A program made the position numbers and the translations under genes. Positions 6,852-15,009 of a DNA stretch of 19,893 nt are shown here, piece after piece. The stretch covers positions 1-19,893 of the forward strand of contig CALHQJ010000027.1 in the NCBI GenBank assembly GCA_938036545.1, read 5' to 3'. Below the pieces are notes generated by a model. That model worked only from the letters and a program-made list of their open reading frames with translations. It searched no databases and had not been told where the DNA came from. The number at the start of each line of letters is the position of its first letter. The stretch's first letter is position 1. The DNA is from an uncultured Clostridium sp. (GTDB lineage: Bacteria > Bacillota > Clostridia > Lachnospirales > Lachnospiraceae).

Positions 6852-9365
6852 ATGCGGATTAGAAAACGAAGCGGCATATTAGAGGATTATACGCCTCAAA
6901 AGATAACAGAAGCAATGAAAAAAGCCTTTGCCAGCGTAGGAGAAGCAGTTGATGCCTCTGTTCTGGCAGGGCTTTTGAAGGCTGTGGAAGACAGCTTTGA
7001 CGGGACGGAGGCAGCAGTAGAAGAGATACAGGATCAGGTGGAGAGGGTTTTGATGGCGTCAGGCCATTACGAGGCTGCAAAAAGTTATATCCTTTACCGT
7101 CAGAAGCGTACAGAGCTGCGCTCTGCCAGGGAAGAAATTGCCGGTCAGTTTAAAGACAGCGGAATGGAAGCCTGTCTGACCGACATTCAAAAGGATTTTG
7201 ATCCTGCCCTTTATTCCATCAGCACGTTATCAGCCCAGTTTTCCGGTTTTGTAAAACCTGGTATGGAATTAGAGGAACGGATTGCAGTTTTGACCAAGGC
7301 GGCTATTGAGCTTACCAGCCCTGAAGCGCCGGATTGGGAAAAAATCGCAGCCCGTTTTTTAAATTATGGATTCCGCCGCCGTCTGGCAGCAGAGCTTGAC
7401 CGTTTGGGAATCCACAGCTTTTATGAAAAGCTGTCCTATCTGACGGAAGAAGGACTGTACGGAGACTATATTCTGAGTTCTTATTCCAAAGAAGAACTGG
7501 AACTGGCTGCTTCCTTTCTGGATGACAGCAGAGATCAGAAGTTTACCTGGTCAGGCTTGGATTTGCTCTTGAAGCGTTACGTAATCCAGAGCCGGAGGCA
7601 TGAGCCGTTAGAAACTCCCCAGGAGATGTTTTTGGGAATTGCCCTTCATCTGGCAATGAAAGAAACGGCAGATCGAATGAAGTGGGTACAGAAGTTTTAC
7701 GATATGCTCAGTTTGCAGCAGGTAACCATGGCAACTCCCACTCTTTCTAATGCCAGAAAGCCATATCATCAGCTGTCCAGCTGCTTTATTGACATGGTTC
7801 CGGACAGTCTGGAAGGAATTTACCGCAGTATTGACAACTTTGCCAAAGTCAGCAAATTCGGCGGCGGCATGGGCCTGTATTTTGGAAAGGTTCGGGCAAC
7901 CGGAAGCAGCATTAGAGGCTTTGAAGGAGCCGCCGGAGGCGTGATCCGCTGGATTAAACTGGTTAATGATACGGCTGTGGCAGTGGATCAGCTGGGAGTC
8001 AGACAAGGGGCGGCAGCAGTGTATCTGGATGCATGGCATAAGGATTTGCCGGAGTTTTTACAGCTGCGTACCAATAACGGTGACGATCGCATGAAGGCCC
8101 ATGATATTTTTCCGGCAGTCTGCTGGCCGGATTTATTCTGGAAGCTGGCCCGTACCGATTTGGATGCAGCGTGGTACTTAATGTGTCCCCATGAGATTCT
8201 TACTGTAAAGGGATATTCGTTAGAAGATTACTGGGGAGAAGAGTGGGAACGCCGCTATGTAAGCTGTGTGGACGATCCCCGCATTACTAAGAGAAAGGTA
8301 ACGGTCAAAGAAATTGTCCGGCTGGTTTTAAAGAGTGCGGTAGAAACAGGAACTCCATTTATGTTTAATCGGGACGCGGTCAACAGAGCCAATCCCAACA
8401 GCCACTGCGGCATGATTTACTGTTCCAACCTTTGTACGGAAATTGCTCAGAATATGTCTCCGGTAGAGTCTGTCAGCACGGAAATCCAGACCAGTGACGG
8501 AGATACGGTAGTAGTCACCACAACCAGACCAGGGGATTTTGTAGTATGCAACCTGGCCAGTCTTTCTCTGGGAAATCTTCCGGTAGAAGATGAGCAGGTG
8601 ATGGAAGACGTGGTTGGGACAGCTGTTCGGGCGCTGGATAATGTTATTGATTTAAACTTTTATCCTCTTCCCTATGCCAAGATTACCAACCGCCGTTACC
8701 GGAGCATTGGCCTTGGGGTAAGCGGCTATCACCATATGCTGGCAAAACGTCAGATTCGCTGGGAAAGCGAGGAACATCTGGCTTTTGTGGATAAGGTGTT
8801 TGAGACGATTAACCATGCCGCTGTTTCGGCAAGCTGCCGCCTGGCAGAGGAAAAGGGAGCCTACAGCCTGTTTCGGGGAAGCGACTGGGACAATGGGGCT
8901 TATTTTACCAAGAGAGGATACGAAAGTCCGAAGTGGCAGGAGTTGGCTCAGAGAGTACACCGGTACGGAATGCGGAACGCATATCTCCTTGCAGTAGCTC
9001 CTACCAGCAGTACCAGTATTGTGTCCGGAACGACGGCGGGAATTGATCCGGTAATGAATAAATTTTTCCTGGAAGAAAAGCGGGGAGGGATGCTTCCCAG
9101 AGTGGCGCCAGAGTTATCCCCGAAAACATTCTGGTATTATAAAAACGCCCATCTTCTGGATCAGACCTGGAGCGTGAGGGCCTGCGGCGTCAGACAGCGC
9201 CATATCGATCAGGCTCAGAGCATGAATCTATACATTACCAATGAGTATACATTCCGCCAGGTCCTGGAACTTTACCTTCAGGCGTGGGAGCAGGGGGTAA
9301 AGACGATTTACTATATCCGCAGCAAATCTCTGGAAGTGGAAGAATGTGAAAGCTGTTCCTCATAA
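6852..9365 (+). CDS. nrdA: Class I ribonucleoside-diphosphate reductase, alpha (large) subunit
   Basis: 837 aa; start 6852 chosen for GGAGG 5 bases upstream, over an ATG at 6840 that precedes that site. Reduces ribonucleotides to deoxyribonucleotides in the cytoplasm, using a radical delivered by NrdB. Residues 1-90 are an ATP-cone, the allosteric activity domain. Active-site residues are visible: the redox cysteine pair C311 (SSCF) and C566 (VVCNLAS); the N526-L-C528-T-E530 triad with the thiyl cysteine and its Asn/Glu partners; Y820-Y821 for radical transfer; and the C-terminal CESC (C832, C835) that passes electrons. The ATP-cone and the lack of nrdI nearby point to class Ia rather than Ib. 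nrdB begins 51 bases downstream, so the two form an operon. All key residues are intact. Confidence 0.95.
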   Translation: MRIRKRSGILEDYTPQKITEAMKKAFASVGEAVDASVLAGLLKAVEDSFDGTEAAVEEIQDQVERVLMASGHYEAAKSYILYRQKRTELRSAREEIAGQFKDSGMEACLTDIQKDFDPALYSISTLSAQFSGFVKPGMELEERIAVLTKAAIELTSPEAPDWEKIAARFLNYGFRRRLAAELDRLGIHSFYEKLSYLTEEGLYGDYILSSYSKEELELAASFLDDSRDQKFTWSGLDLLLKRYVIQSRRHEPLETPQEMFLGIALHLAMKETADRMKWVQKFYDMLSLQQVTMATPTLSNARKPYHQLSSCFIDMVPDSLEGIYRSIDNFAKVSKFGGGMGLYFGKVRATGSSIRGFEGAAGGVIRWIKLVNDTAVAVDQLGVRQGAAAVYLDAWHKDLPEFLQLRTNNGDDRMKAHDIFPAVCWPDLFWKLARTDLDAAWYLMCPHEILTVKGYSLEDYWGEEWERRYVSCVDDPRITKRKVTVKEIVRLVLKSAVETGTPFMFNRDAVNRANPNSHCGMIYCSNLCTEIAQNMSPVESVSTEIQTSDGDTVVVTTTRPGDFVVCNLASLSLGNLPVEDEQVMEDVVGTAVRALDNVIDLNFYPLPYAKITNRRYRSIGLGVSGYHHMLAKRQIRWESEEHLAFVDKVFETINHAAVSASCRLAEEKGAYSLFRGSDWDNGAYFTKRGYESPKWQELAQRVHRYGMRNAYLLAVAPTSSTSIVSGTTAGIDPVMNKFFLEEKRGGMLPRVAPELSPKTFWYYKNAHLLDQTWSVRACGVRQRHIDQAQSMNLYITNEYTFRQVLELYLQAWEQGVKTIYYIRSKSLEVEECESCSS

Positions 9366-9415
9366 AGGAATGAGACTGTTCGAAAAGACCGATGATTGAG
9401 AAGGAGAATATGTTC

Positions 9416-10459
9416 ATGGCAGTACTTGTAAAAAAGCCTTTATTTAATCCGGATGGCGATACAGAGATTATGAAACGCCGGATGATTGGAGGAAATACCA
9501 CCAATTTAAACGATTTTAACAATTTAAAATATCCCTGGGTCAGCGACTGGTATCGCCAGGCAATGAATAATTTCTGGATTCCGGAGGAAATTAATTTATC
9601 TCAGGACGTAAAAGATTATCCAAAGCTTACCAGGCCGGAGCGCTCTGCCTATGATAAAATCTTGAGCTTTCTGGTTTTTCTGGATTCCCTGCAGAGCGCC
9701 AATCTGCCCAATATCGGATCTTATGTTACGGCGAATGAGGTAAATCTGTGCCTTTCCATTCAGACATTTCAGGAGTGTGTCCACAGCCAGAGCTACAGCT
9801 ATATGCTGGATACCATCTGCAGTCCGGTAGAACGAAACAACATTTTGTATCAGTGGAAGACAGACGAGCACCTGCTGCGCCGCAATACCTTTATTGGAGA
9901 CTTGTATAATCAGTTTCAGGAAAATCAGACGCCGGAAACGTTCTTAAAGGTGCTGATGGCCAATTACATTTTGGAAGGAATTTATTTTTACAGCGGCTTT
10001 ATGTTTTTTTACAATCTTTCCCGCAATGGAAGGATGCCGGGTTCTGCACAGGAAATCCGCTACATTAACCGAGATGAAAACACTCATCTCTGGCTGTTCC
10101 GCAACATTTTGCTGGAGCTGAAAAACGAGCAGCCCGAACTGTTTACGGATGAGATGGTGGAAACGCTGAGAAAAATGCTGGAAGAAGGCGTGTCTCAGGA
10201 GATTGCATGGGGGCAATACGTCATTGGAGATGACATCCCGGGATTAAACCGGACCATGGTCAGCGATTATATCCGGTACTTAGGCAACCTGCGCTGGTCA
10301 GGTCTGGGCTTTGGCTATCTCTACGAGGACAATCAGAAAGAACCGGATACCATGGCCTGGGTCGGCCAGTATTCCAATGCCAATATGGTTAAGACGGATT
10401 TCTTTGAAGCTAAGAGCACGGCCTACGCCAAGAGTACAGCGCTATTAGATGATCTGTAA
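9416..10459 (+). CDS. nrdB: Class I ribonucleoside-diphosphate reductase, beta (small) subunit
   Basis: 347 aa from 9416 (MAVLVKKPLFNP), the usual family N-terminus, with AAGGAG 9 bases upstream. ATGs at 9392 and 9410 are alternatives with no, or too close, a ribosome site. It houses the dimetal-tyrosyl radical cofactor. The ligands can be read: D90, E120 and H123 (QECVH), E187 (ILEGIY), E221 and H224 (RDENTH). Y127, four residues after H123, matches the radical tyrosine of E. coli NrdB (Y122), so this is a tyrosyl-radical type and not a Phe-substituted one. It pairs with NrdA upstream. I see no terminator directly after it, but the next gene in that direction has its own promoter. Confidence 0.95.
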   Translation: MAVLVKKPLFNPDGDTEIMKRRMIGGNTTNLNDFNNLKYPWVSDWYRQAMNNFWIPEEINLSQDVKDYPKLTRPERSAYDKILSFLVFLDSLQSANLPNIGSYVTANEVNLCLSIQTFQECVHSQSYSYMLDTICSPVERNNILYQWKTDEHLLRRNTFIGDLYNQFQENQTPETFLKVLMANYILEGIYFYSGFMFFYNLSRNGRMPGSAQEIRYINRDENTHLWLFRNILLELKNEQPELFTDEMVETLRKMLEEGVSQEIAWGQYVIGDDIPGLNRTMVSDYIRYLGNLRWSGLGFGYLYEDNQKEPDTMAWVGQYSNANMVKTDFFEAKSTAYAKSTALLDDL

Positions 10460-10490
10460 AAGGCAAAATAATATATAGAAGAAATCTAGG

Positions 10491-10633
10491 CTACTTCCTA
10501 TATCCTGTGGCAGTAACCACAGCGACCTTTGTGCCCAGGTCGTCGGTTATGACGGTTTCATAAAAGCAGGCGTGGCGGCCTTCCTTGACGGGACGGGTTA
10601 CAGCGGTCAGCTCTGTGCCTCTTCAAATGTCAT
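10491..10633 (-). pseudogene. Remnant of a PaaI-type hotdog thioesterase
   Basis: On the reverse strand an intact ribosome site AGGAGG and ATG (10633-10631) begin MTFEEAQS and then hit a stop. In another frame the same DNA encodes a thioesterase C-terminus: LTAVTRPVKEGRHACFYE followed by TVITDDLGTKVAVVTATGYRK and a stop at 10493-10491. The second part matches the last strands of PaaI-like acyl-CoA thioesterases. A full protein would have about 130 residues, so about 80 codons, including the catalytic part, have been deleted out of frame. Upstream, TGATAAAAT (-10 at 10663-10668, reverse) is an extended -10 that may be the old promoter. The family call rests on the C-terminal 40 residues. Confidence 0.75.
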
Positions 10634-10691
10634 AATAGCCTCCTGAAAATTCTGATGGATTCATTTTATCACATTTGGGAGAAAATGCATC

Positions 10692-10720
10692 TTGAAATTA
10701 TGACGCTTTTATTGTATACT
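10692..10720 (+). promoter_or_regulatory. Promoter of the structured small RNA
   Basis: TTGAAA (10692-10697), exact 17-base spacer, TATACT (10715-10720); one mismatch per box. No open frame of any size follows before the hairpin terminator, so the transcript starting near 10727 is non-coding. Confidence 0.75.
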
Positions 10721-10726
10721 TACTTA

Positions 10727-10954
10727 TGTAAAAATTATGTGAACTTGTAACACCTGGAATGTTCGACACTCTTACGTATTTGAACCTACACTATGACATC
10801 GGGATTCCAATATTTTCAGGCGGATGCCGAGCCTCCTTTGAGTGGATGGCAGAAGTTTGATTGAGGTTGCCCACCTAGCTTTGCTAGGGGTCAATTAGTA
10901 AGAACCGGCATTTTGGGGTTACAAAAGAAGAAAGCAGCGAGCAATCGCTGCTTT
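10727..10954 (+). ncRNA. ssrS: Structured non-coding RNA, likely 6S RNA
   Basis: A transcript of about 200-230 nt lies between a near-consensus promoter and a hairpin terminator. The ends close on each other: UUGUAAC (10745-10751) with GUUACAA (10918-10924), AAUG (10758-10761) with CAUU (10909-10912), CUUAC (10771-10775) with GUAAG (10898-10902), and UUGA (10780-10783) with UCAA (10891-10894), in nested order with small matched loops. CCUA (10785-10788) can pair with UAGG (10885-10888), which alternatively folds into CCUAGC-UUU-GCUAGG. A long interrupted duplex with a switchable 3'-side hairpin fits 6S RNA, the RNA polymerase holoenzyme decoy. The length also fits. The structure is visible; the 6S name is inference and another RNA family is possible. 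Confidence 0.55.
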
Positions 10955-10964
10955 ATCTGTATTT
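10931..10964 (+). terminator. Terminator of the small RNA
   Basis: AAAGCAGCGA (10931-10940), GCAA tetraloop, TCGCTGCTTT (10945-10954): a perfect 10-bp stem. The tail ATCTGTATTTT is only moderately U-rich, so some read-through into the AI-2E gene 60 bases on is possible. Confidence 0.75.
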
Positions 10965-11015
10965 TAGACTATCCAATAGATAACAATCCATTTGGAAATT
11001 GAGGGGTAAGTATTT

Positions 11016-12248
11016 ATGAACAGACAGAAATTTTATCATTACATCTGCTGGGGAGTTACGGCGTTTCTGGTAATTGCGGCCAGCATTGCATTTTGCTTTG
11101 TGTTGCTGAAGTTTGATACCGTAAAGGGCCTGTTTTCCATGTTGACGGACATTATGGCTCCGGTGATTTACGGTGCAGTCATGGCCTATCTGCTGACGCC
11201 GATTTACAACCGGTGCGTGGAAAAGTCAAAACCGGTATTTTCCAAATGGGTAAAGAATGAAAAACGGGGCATTGCGCTGGCAAAGAGCCTGGGAACTGTT
11301 GTCAGCCTGGTAACCCTGATTGCGATTGTAGTGGGCCTGTTTTCCATGCTGATTCCGGAGGTGATTAAGAGTATCCAGAATGCAGTCTACGGCCTGCCGG
11401 AAAATATGAGAAACCTGTCTATCTGGGTATCTCAGGTTTTGGAGAACAATCCGGAGGCAGAGAGTCTGGCCATTAACTCTTTAAACCGTTTGTCGGCCTG
11501 GGCCCAGGGAGTATTGGAGCCTAATTTAGATAAGATTCTGGGGATTTTAGGAAACTTGTCTATGGGAGTCCTGAGTCTGGTGGTCTGGCTGAAAAATCTG
11601 TTAATCGGCCTGATTGTTATGATTTATCTGTTAAATATTAAGGATCAGTTTGTAGCTTTGGCAAAAAAGATCTCCTATGGCCTGTTTTCTGTAGAGTGGG
11701 CCAACCGGATCATTAAAGAAGCCAGATTTATCCATAAGGTATTTGGCGGATTCATTATCGGAAAGATTGTGGATTCGCTGATTATCGGAATTTTGTGCTT
11801 TGTGTGCCTGAGTTTTATGAAGATGCCGTATACCCTGTTAGTCAGCGTAATCGTAGGGGTTACCAATGTAATTCCGTTTTTTGGCCCGTTTATCGGAGCT
11901 ATCCCCAGTGCGTTCCTGATTTTGCTGGTAAGCCCGATCCAGTGCCTGTATTTCCTGATTTTCATTCTGCTGCTGCAGCAGTTTGACGGCAATATTTTAG
12001 GTCCGAAGATTTTGGGAGACTCTACAGGAGTTTCCAGCTTCTGGGTGTTGTTTTCCATTTTGCTGTTCGGCGGCCTCTTTGGATTTGTGGGAATGATAAT
12101 CGGAGTTCCTACCTTTGCGGTAATTTACCGTTTGATTGGAGACTTGATCAACAGCAAGCTGAGAAAGAGGAAGCTGTCTGTCCGGACTGAAGATTACAGC
12201 GATTTGGATTATGTAGAGGAAGCAGACGGGAGCTATAAGAAGTTATGA
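11016..12248 (+). CDS. AI-2E family transporter (PF01594 membrane protein)
   Basis: 410 aa, GAGGGG 9 bases before the ATG. An integral membrane protein: hydrophobic segments at about 10-31, 40-60, 90-115, 190-212, 245-270, 275-300, 305-325 and 335-375. The C-terminal signature GPKILGDSTGVSSFWVL, then repeated Gly-rich helices, is typical of this family (YrrI-like in Bacillus). Members were named for autoinducer-2 export, but others act as Na+/H+ antiporters or are uncharacterised, so the substrate is unknown. The last 40 residues are charged and cytoplasmic. Its stop overlaps the ATG of the SpoIID-like gene by 4 bases (ATGA), so the two are translationally coupled, suggesting an envelope or sporulation role. 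I see no convincing promoter after the small-RNA terminator. Confidence 0.88.
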   Translation: MNRQKFYHYICWGVTAFLVIAASIAFCFVLLKFDTVKGLFSMLTDIMAPVIYGAVMAYLLTPIYNRCVEKSKPVFSKWVKNEKRGIALAKSLGTVVSLVTLIAIVVGLFSMLIPEVIKSIQNAVYGLPENMRNLSIWVSQVLENNPEAESLAINSLNRLSAWAQGVLEPNLDKILGILGNLSMGVLSLVVWLKNLLIGLIVMIYLLNIKDQFVALAKKISYGLFSVEWANRIIKEARFIHKVFGGFIIGKIVDSLIIGILCFVCLSFMKMPYTLLVSVIVGVTNVIPFFGPFIGAIPSAFLILLVSPIQCLYFLIFILLLQQFDGNILGPKILGDSTGVSSFWVLFSILLFGGLFGFVGMIIGVPTFAVIYRLIGDLINSKLRKRKLSVRTEDYSDLDYVEEADGSYKKL

Positions 12249-14515
12249 GAAAAAAGTCATTCGTGATGCCGATAGCAGGGATTCTGGCCGTTGCCTTTGT
12301 GCTGATAGCAATTATCCTGATTTTGGAGCCGGATCGCAGAGCGGAGGGCCTTACCAGGGCAAAGGCGGCAAAAGCAGTGGCATTGATGCTGGACTCCAGA
12401 GAGGCAGTGCTTCAGCATCAGAAGGAGATGGAAGGATCCCGTTTTTCTCAAAAAGAGCAGAATAACTGGTATGTGCCTTATATGGACTATCTTTATGATA
12501 AGGAAATTCTATCAGAAGAACTGACAAAACCTGCGGCGGCTGAGGCCCAAAAACCGATTACTTATGAGGAAGTCAGCTATCTGGCAGCTGCTTTTTCCAA
12601 ACCTCTGGAGGCGTCAGTGGGGCTGGTGAAAAAGAACCGGAAACACCCTTATCCGGAAGAGGATTTCTGGCTTTTGTATGACAAGCTGCTTAAAGAGGCC
12701 GGAGCTCCAGAAGGAGCAGACGGAGTTCAGACCCTGGAGGTGCTGCTGTATGGAACTCCATCTAATATTAAACCCTCCGAAAGCTGGATGGCCTATACCA
12801 GTGAAGGAAATTTCCGGTTTGAAGGCCTGGCCTTAGACGCTTATATTGACTGCTGTCTGGAGATAATGGTTCGGGGAAATGAGATGATTGCCGTCCGCCG
12901 TCTGGTATCCGAAGACGTGGTTTATGAAAATGTCTGGCTGGATGACAGCAAAACCGATACCTTTCAGGTTCATTTAGGAAGCGTATGCAGGACTTTTTTC
13001 GGAAAGGGAATTGACAATCTGGAGGAATTTCGGAACAGTCTGGTGGATTTGGAGTTAGAGTCTGGGAAGCTGGTAAAAATTTCTGTAAAGAATGATAAAA
13101 TTACCGGACGGGTTTTAGCAGTCAGCGAAAAAGGAATTGAAATCGAAGGATACGGCCTGCTGGAACTGGATAAAAATTTTAAGGTTCACAGGGTTTACGG
13201 CCAGTACAGTGAATGTAAGTTATCAGATATTTTAGTAGGATATGACAACCAGGAGTTTGTCACCAGTAATGGAAAGCTGTGTGCAGCGCTGATTACCAGG
13301 GAATTTGATGCAGAAAAGATTCGGGTTCTGTTGATGAACACTGGCTTTCAGTCAGTTTTTCACCCTTCCGTAACCCTGACCTGGGATACCGGTGTAGTGC
13401 TTACATATGGCAAAAAAGAGAAAAAGCTGGAAGCAGGAGAAAGTCTGACCATTGAACCAGGCAGCAAATATTTAAAGGACGGCTGTATGACGATTGTTCC
13501 GGAAACGGATCAGGGAAGGATTTTAGTTTCTTCGATCTCCAGAAGCCAGGGAGTGCCTTCTTACAGAGGAGCTATTGAGATTCGAGAAGAACCGGAAGGA
13601 CTTACCATTGTTAATGACCTGTATCTGGAGGATTACCTGAAAACAGTGGTTCCCAGCGAGATGCCGGCCAGCTATGAACTGGAGGCGTTAAAGGCTCAGG
13701 CAGTCTGCGCCAGGACTTATGCATACCGGCAGATTTTAGGAAACAGCTACAGCCAATATGGCGCCCATGTGGATGACAGCACCGGATTTCAGGTGTATAA
13801 CAATACAGAGGAGTCTGCCAGCACCACAGAGGCAGTCAATGCAACCTATGGCCAGATGCTGTTTTATGAGGGCAGGGCTATTGAAGCTTTTTATTTTTCT
13901 ACATCCTGCGGCCATACCACAGACGGAAGCGCCTGGGGCGGAAGCGGAGCGTCTGCGCCCTACTTAAAGGCCAGGGAACTGCGGGATCGGAAGGAAACTC
14001 TTAACTTGTCCAGCAATGCCGCTTTTTTAGAATTTATTAAAAATAAGGATTATCCGGCCTACGACCAGAACTATGCCATGTACCGGTGGGAGACCAGGAT
14101 TACGCCTCAGTATCTCCAGTCAAAAGTACCGGATATTGGAGAAATCACAGGCATGGAGGTGACTGGCAGAGGGCCAGGAGGCGTGGTTCAAAGTTTGGCG
14201 ATACAGGGAACGTCAGGAGAAAAAATCCTGGAAGGACAAAATCAAATCCGAAGCGTCCTGGGGGATGCTTCCCTGGAGATTACGAAAAAAGACGGAAAAA
14301 CCCAGACTGGATTTTCCATTTTACCCAGCGCCTATATTTCAATTGAAAAGAGAACTGCAGCCGACGGAACCCTTTCTTTCTATATTTACGGCGGCGGTTA
14401 TGGACACGGCGCCGGTATGAGTCAGAATGGAGCTCAGGAAATGGCAAAGGATGGGAAGGACTATCAGACAATTTTAAGTTTCTTTTATGAAGGGGCTGAA
14501 CTGCTGCAGGATTAG
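12245..14515 (+). CDS. SpoIID/LytB domain protein, membrane-anchored, long form
   Basis: 756 aa, more than twice the usual SpoIID (about 340). Residues 9-28 are one hydrophobic segment (signal anchor), placing the rest outside the membrane. Residues about 440-750 are the SpoIID lytic transglycosylase domain: VVPSEMPASYELEALKAQAV with catalytic E472, FYFSTSCGHTTDGSAWGG, and near the end GGYGHGAGMSQNGAQ (H721, S726). SpoIID cleaves glycan strands lacking stem peptides during spore engulfment. The 400-residue region between membrane and enzyme domain has no motif I recognise; residues about 90-180 are helical and charged, and about 240-420 look beta-rich. The start overlaps the AI-2E stop. It may be a vegetative wall-remodelling paralogue rather than the sporulation spoIID itself, so no gene symbol is given. 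Confidence 0.88.
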   Translation: MRKKSFVMPIAGILAVAFVLIAIILILEPDRRAEGLTRAKAAKAVALMLDSREAVLQHQKEMEGSRFSQKEQNNWYVPYMDYLYDKEILSEELTKPAAAEAQKPITYEEVSYLAAAFSKPLEASVGLVKKNRKHPYPEEDFWLLYDKLLKEAGAPEGADGVQTLEVLLYGTPSNIKPSESWMAYTSEGNFRFEGLALDAYIDCCLEIMVRGNEMIAVRRLVSEDVVYENVWLDDSKTDTFQVHLGSVCRTFFGKGIDNLEEFRNSLVDLELESGKLVKISVKNDKITGRVLAVSEKGIEIEGYGLLELDKNFKVHRVYGQYSECKLSDILVGYDNQEFVTSNGKLCAALITREFDAEKIRVLLMNTGFQSVFHPSVTLTWDTGVVLTYGKKEKKLEAGESLTIEPGSKYLKDGCMTIVPETDQGRILVSSISRSQGVPSYRGAIEIREEPEGLTIVNDLYLEDYLKTVVPSEMPASYELEALKAQAVCARTYAYRQILGNSYSQYGAHVDDSTGFQVYNNTEESASTTEAVNATYGQMLFYEGRAIEAFYFSTSCGHTTDGSAWGGSGASAPYLKARELRDRKETLNLSSNAAFLEFIKNKDYPAYDQNYAMYRWETRITPQYLQSKVPDIGEITGMEVTGRGPGGVVQSLAIQGTSGEKILEGQNQIRSVLGDASLEITKKDGKTQTGFSILPSAYISIEKRTAADGTLSFYIYGGGYGHGAGMSQNGAQEMAKDGKDYQTILSFFYEGAELLQD

Positions 14516-14544
14516 AAAAGAAGAGAAGCAGGCGAAAAATTTCG

Positions 14545-14573
14545 TTGACAGCATTTTATTCCTATGCTATCAT
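14545..14573 (+). promoter_or_regulatory. Promoter of rpsO-pnp
   Basis: TTGACA (14545-14550, perfect), 17-base spacer, TATCAT (14568-14573). The best promoter in the window, as expected for a ribosomal protein gene. Transcription should start near 14580, giving a leader of about 93 bases. Confidence 0.85.
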
Positions 14574-14579
14574 AGCAGA

Positions 14580-14672
14580 GTATGAGTAAACGCCGAAACT
14601 CAGCCGGCAGGATCACTCCAACCACGGCTTGGTTTGCGGTAAGTTTCAATTTATTTTAAGGAGGATTTTACC
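14580..14672 (+). promoter_or_regulatory. rpsO leader, candidate S15 autoregulatory RNA with pseudoknot
   Basis: AACCA (14620-14624) and TGGTT (14630-14634) form a hairpin whose whole loop CGGCT (14625-14629) is complementary to upstream AGCCG (14602-14606), an H-type pseudoknot or switch. Further alternative pairs are GAGT/ACTC (14584-14587 with 14598-14601) and GAAACT/AGTTTC (14595-14600 with 14642-14647), the latter ending 11 bases before the AAGGAGG (14659-14665). Ribosomal protein S15 is known to repress its own mRNA through leader structures in several bacteria, including by a pseudoknot in E. coli. Regulation here is inferred from the pairing. Confidence 0.5.
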
Positions 14673-14939
14673 ATGATTTCTAAGGAAAAGAAAGCAGCTA
14701 TTATCGCAGAATACGGCAGAAAGCCAGGAGATACCGGTTCTCCAGAAGTTCAGATCGCTATCTTAACTGCAAGAATTACTGAATTAACCGAGCATTTAAA
14801 GAGCAATCCTAAGGATCATCATTCCAGACGCGGTCTGCTGATGATGGTAGGTCAGAGACGTGGTCTGTTAGACTACTTAAAGAAATCTGATCTGGAAAGC
14901 TATCGTGCACTGATCGAAAAGTTAGGCATCAGAAAGTAA
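14673..14939 (+). CDS. rpsO: 30S ribosomal protein S15
   Basis: 88 aa, the standard length. All hallmarks are present: the N-terminal KPGDTGSPEVQIAILTARI, LTEHLKSNPKDHHSRRGLL with the HHSRR motif that contacts 16S rRNA, and QRRGLLDYLKKSDLESY near the end. S15 is a primary binder in assembly of the 30S platform. AAGGAGG lies 7 bases before the ATG. It has its own promoter and a structured leader, and precedes pnp, a common bacterial order; a hairpin in the 205-base gap may reduce read-through. Confidence 0.98.
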   Translation: MISKEKKAAIIAEYGRKPGDTGSPEVQIAILTARITELTEHLKSNPKDHHSRRGLLMMVGQRRGLLDYLKKSDLESYRALIEKLGIRK

Positions 14940-14951
14940 TTTTGCTGCTGT

Positions 14952-14983
14952 TAGGGTGGAGAGATTTCTCCGCCCTATATTTG
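14952..14983 (+). terminator. Hairpin after rpsO, partial terminator
   Basis: TAGGGTGGAGA (14952-14962) pairs with TCTCCGCCCTA (14967-14977) with one G-U pair and the loop GATT. The tail TATTTGTT is modest. It lies 12 bases after rpsO and, since I find no convincing promoter for pnp, probably attenuates rather than stops transcription, and may protect the rpsO 3' end. Confidence 0.6.
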
Positions 14984-15009
14984 TTAAGAAAAGGGTACAG
15001 CCCAAAGCA

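Noticed and set aside
6281..6877. A 198-codon reverse-strand open frame over the small unknown gene
   Set aside because: Antisense to a gene with a strong ribosome site; its composition is rich in Ile, Phe and Cys as expected of a shadow, with no domain.
10471..10502. Inverted repeat TATAG...CTATA after nrdB
   Set aside because: Short, bulged, AT-rich and without a U-tract; it overlaps the end of the thioesterase remnant and is probably chance.
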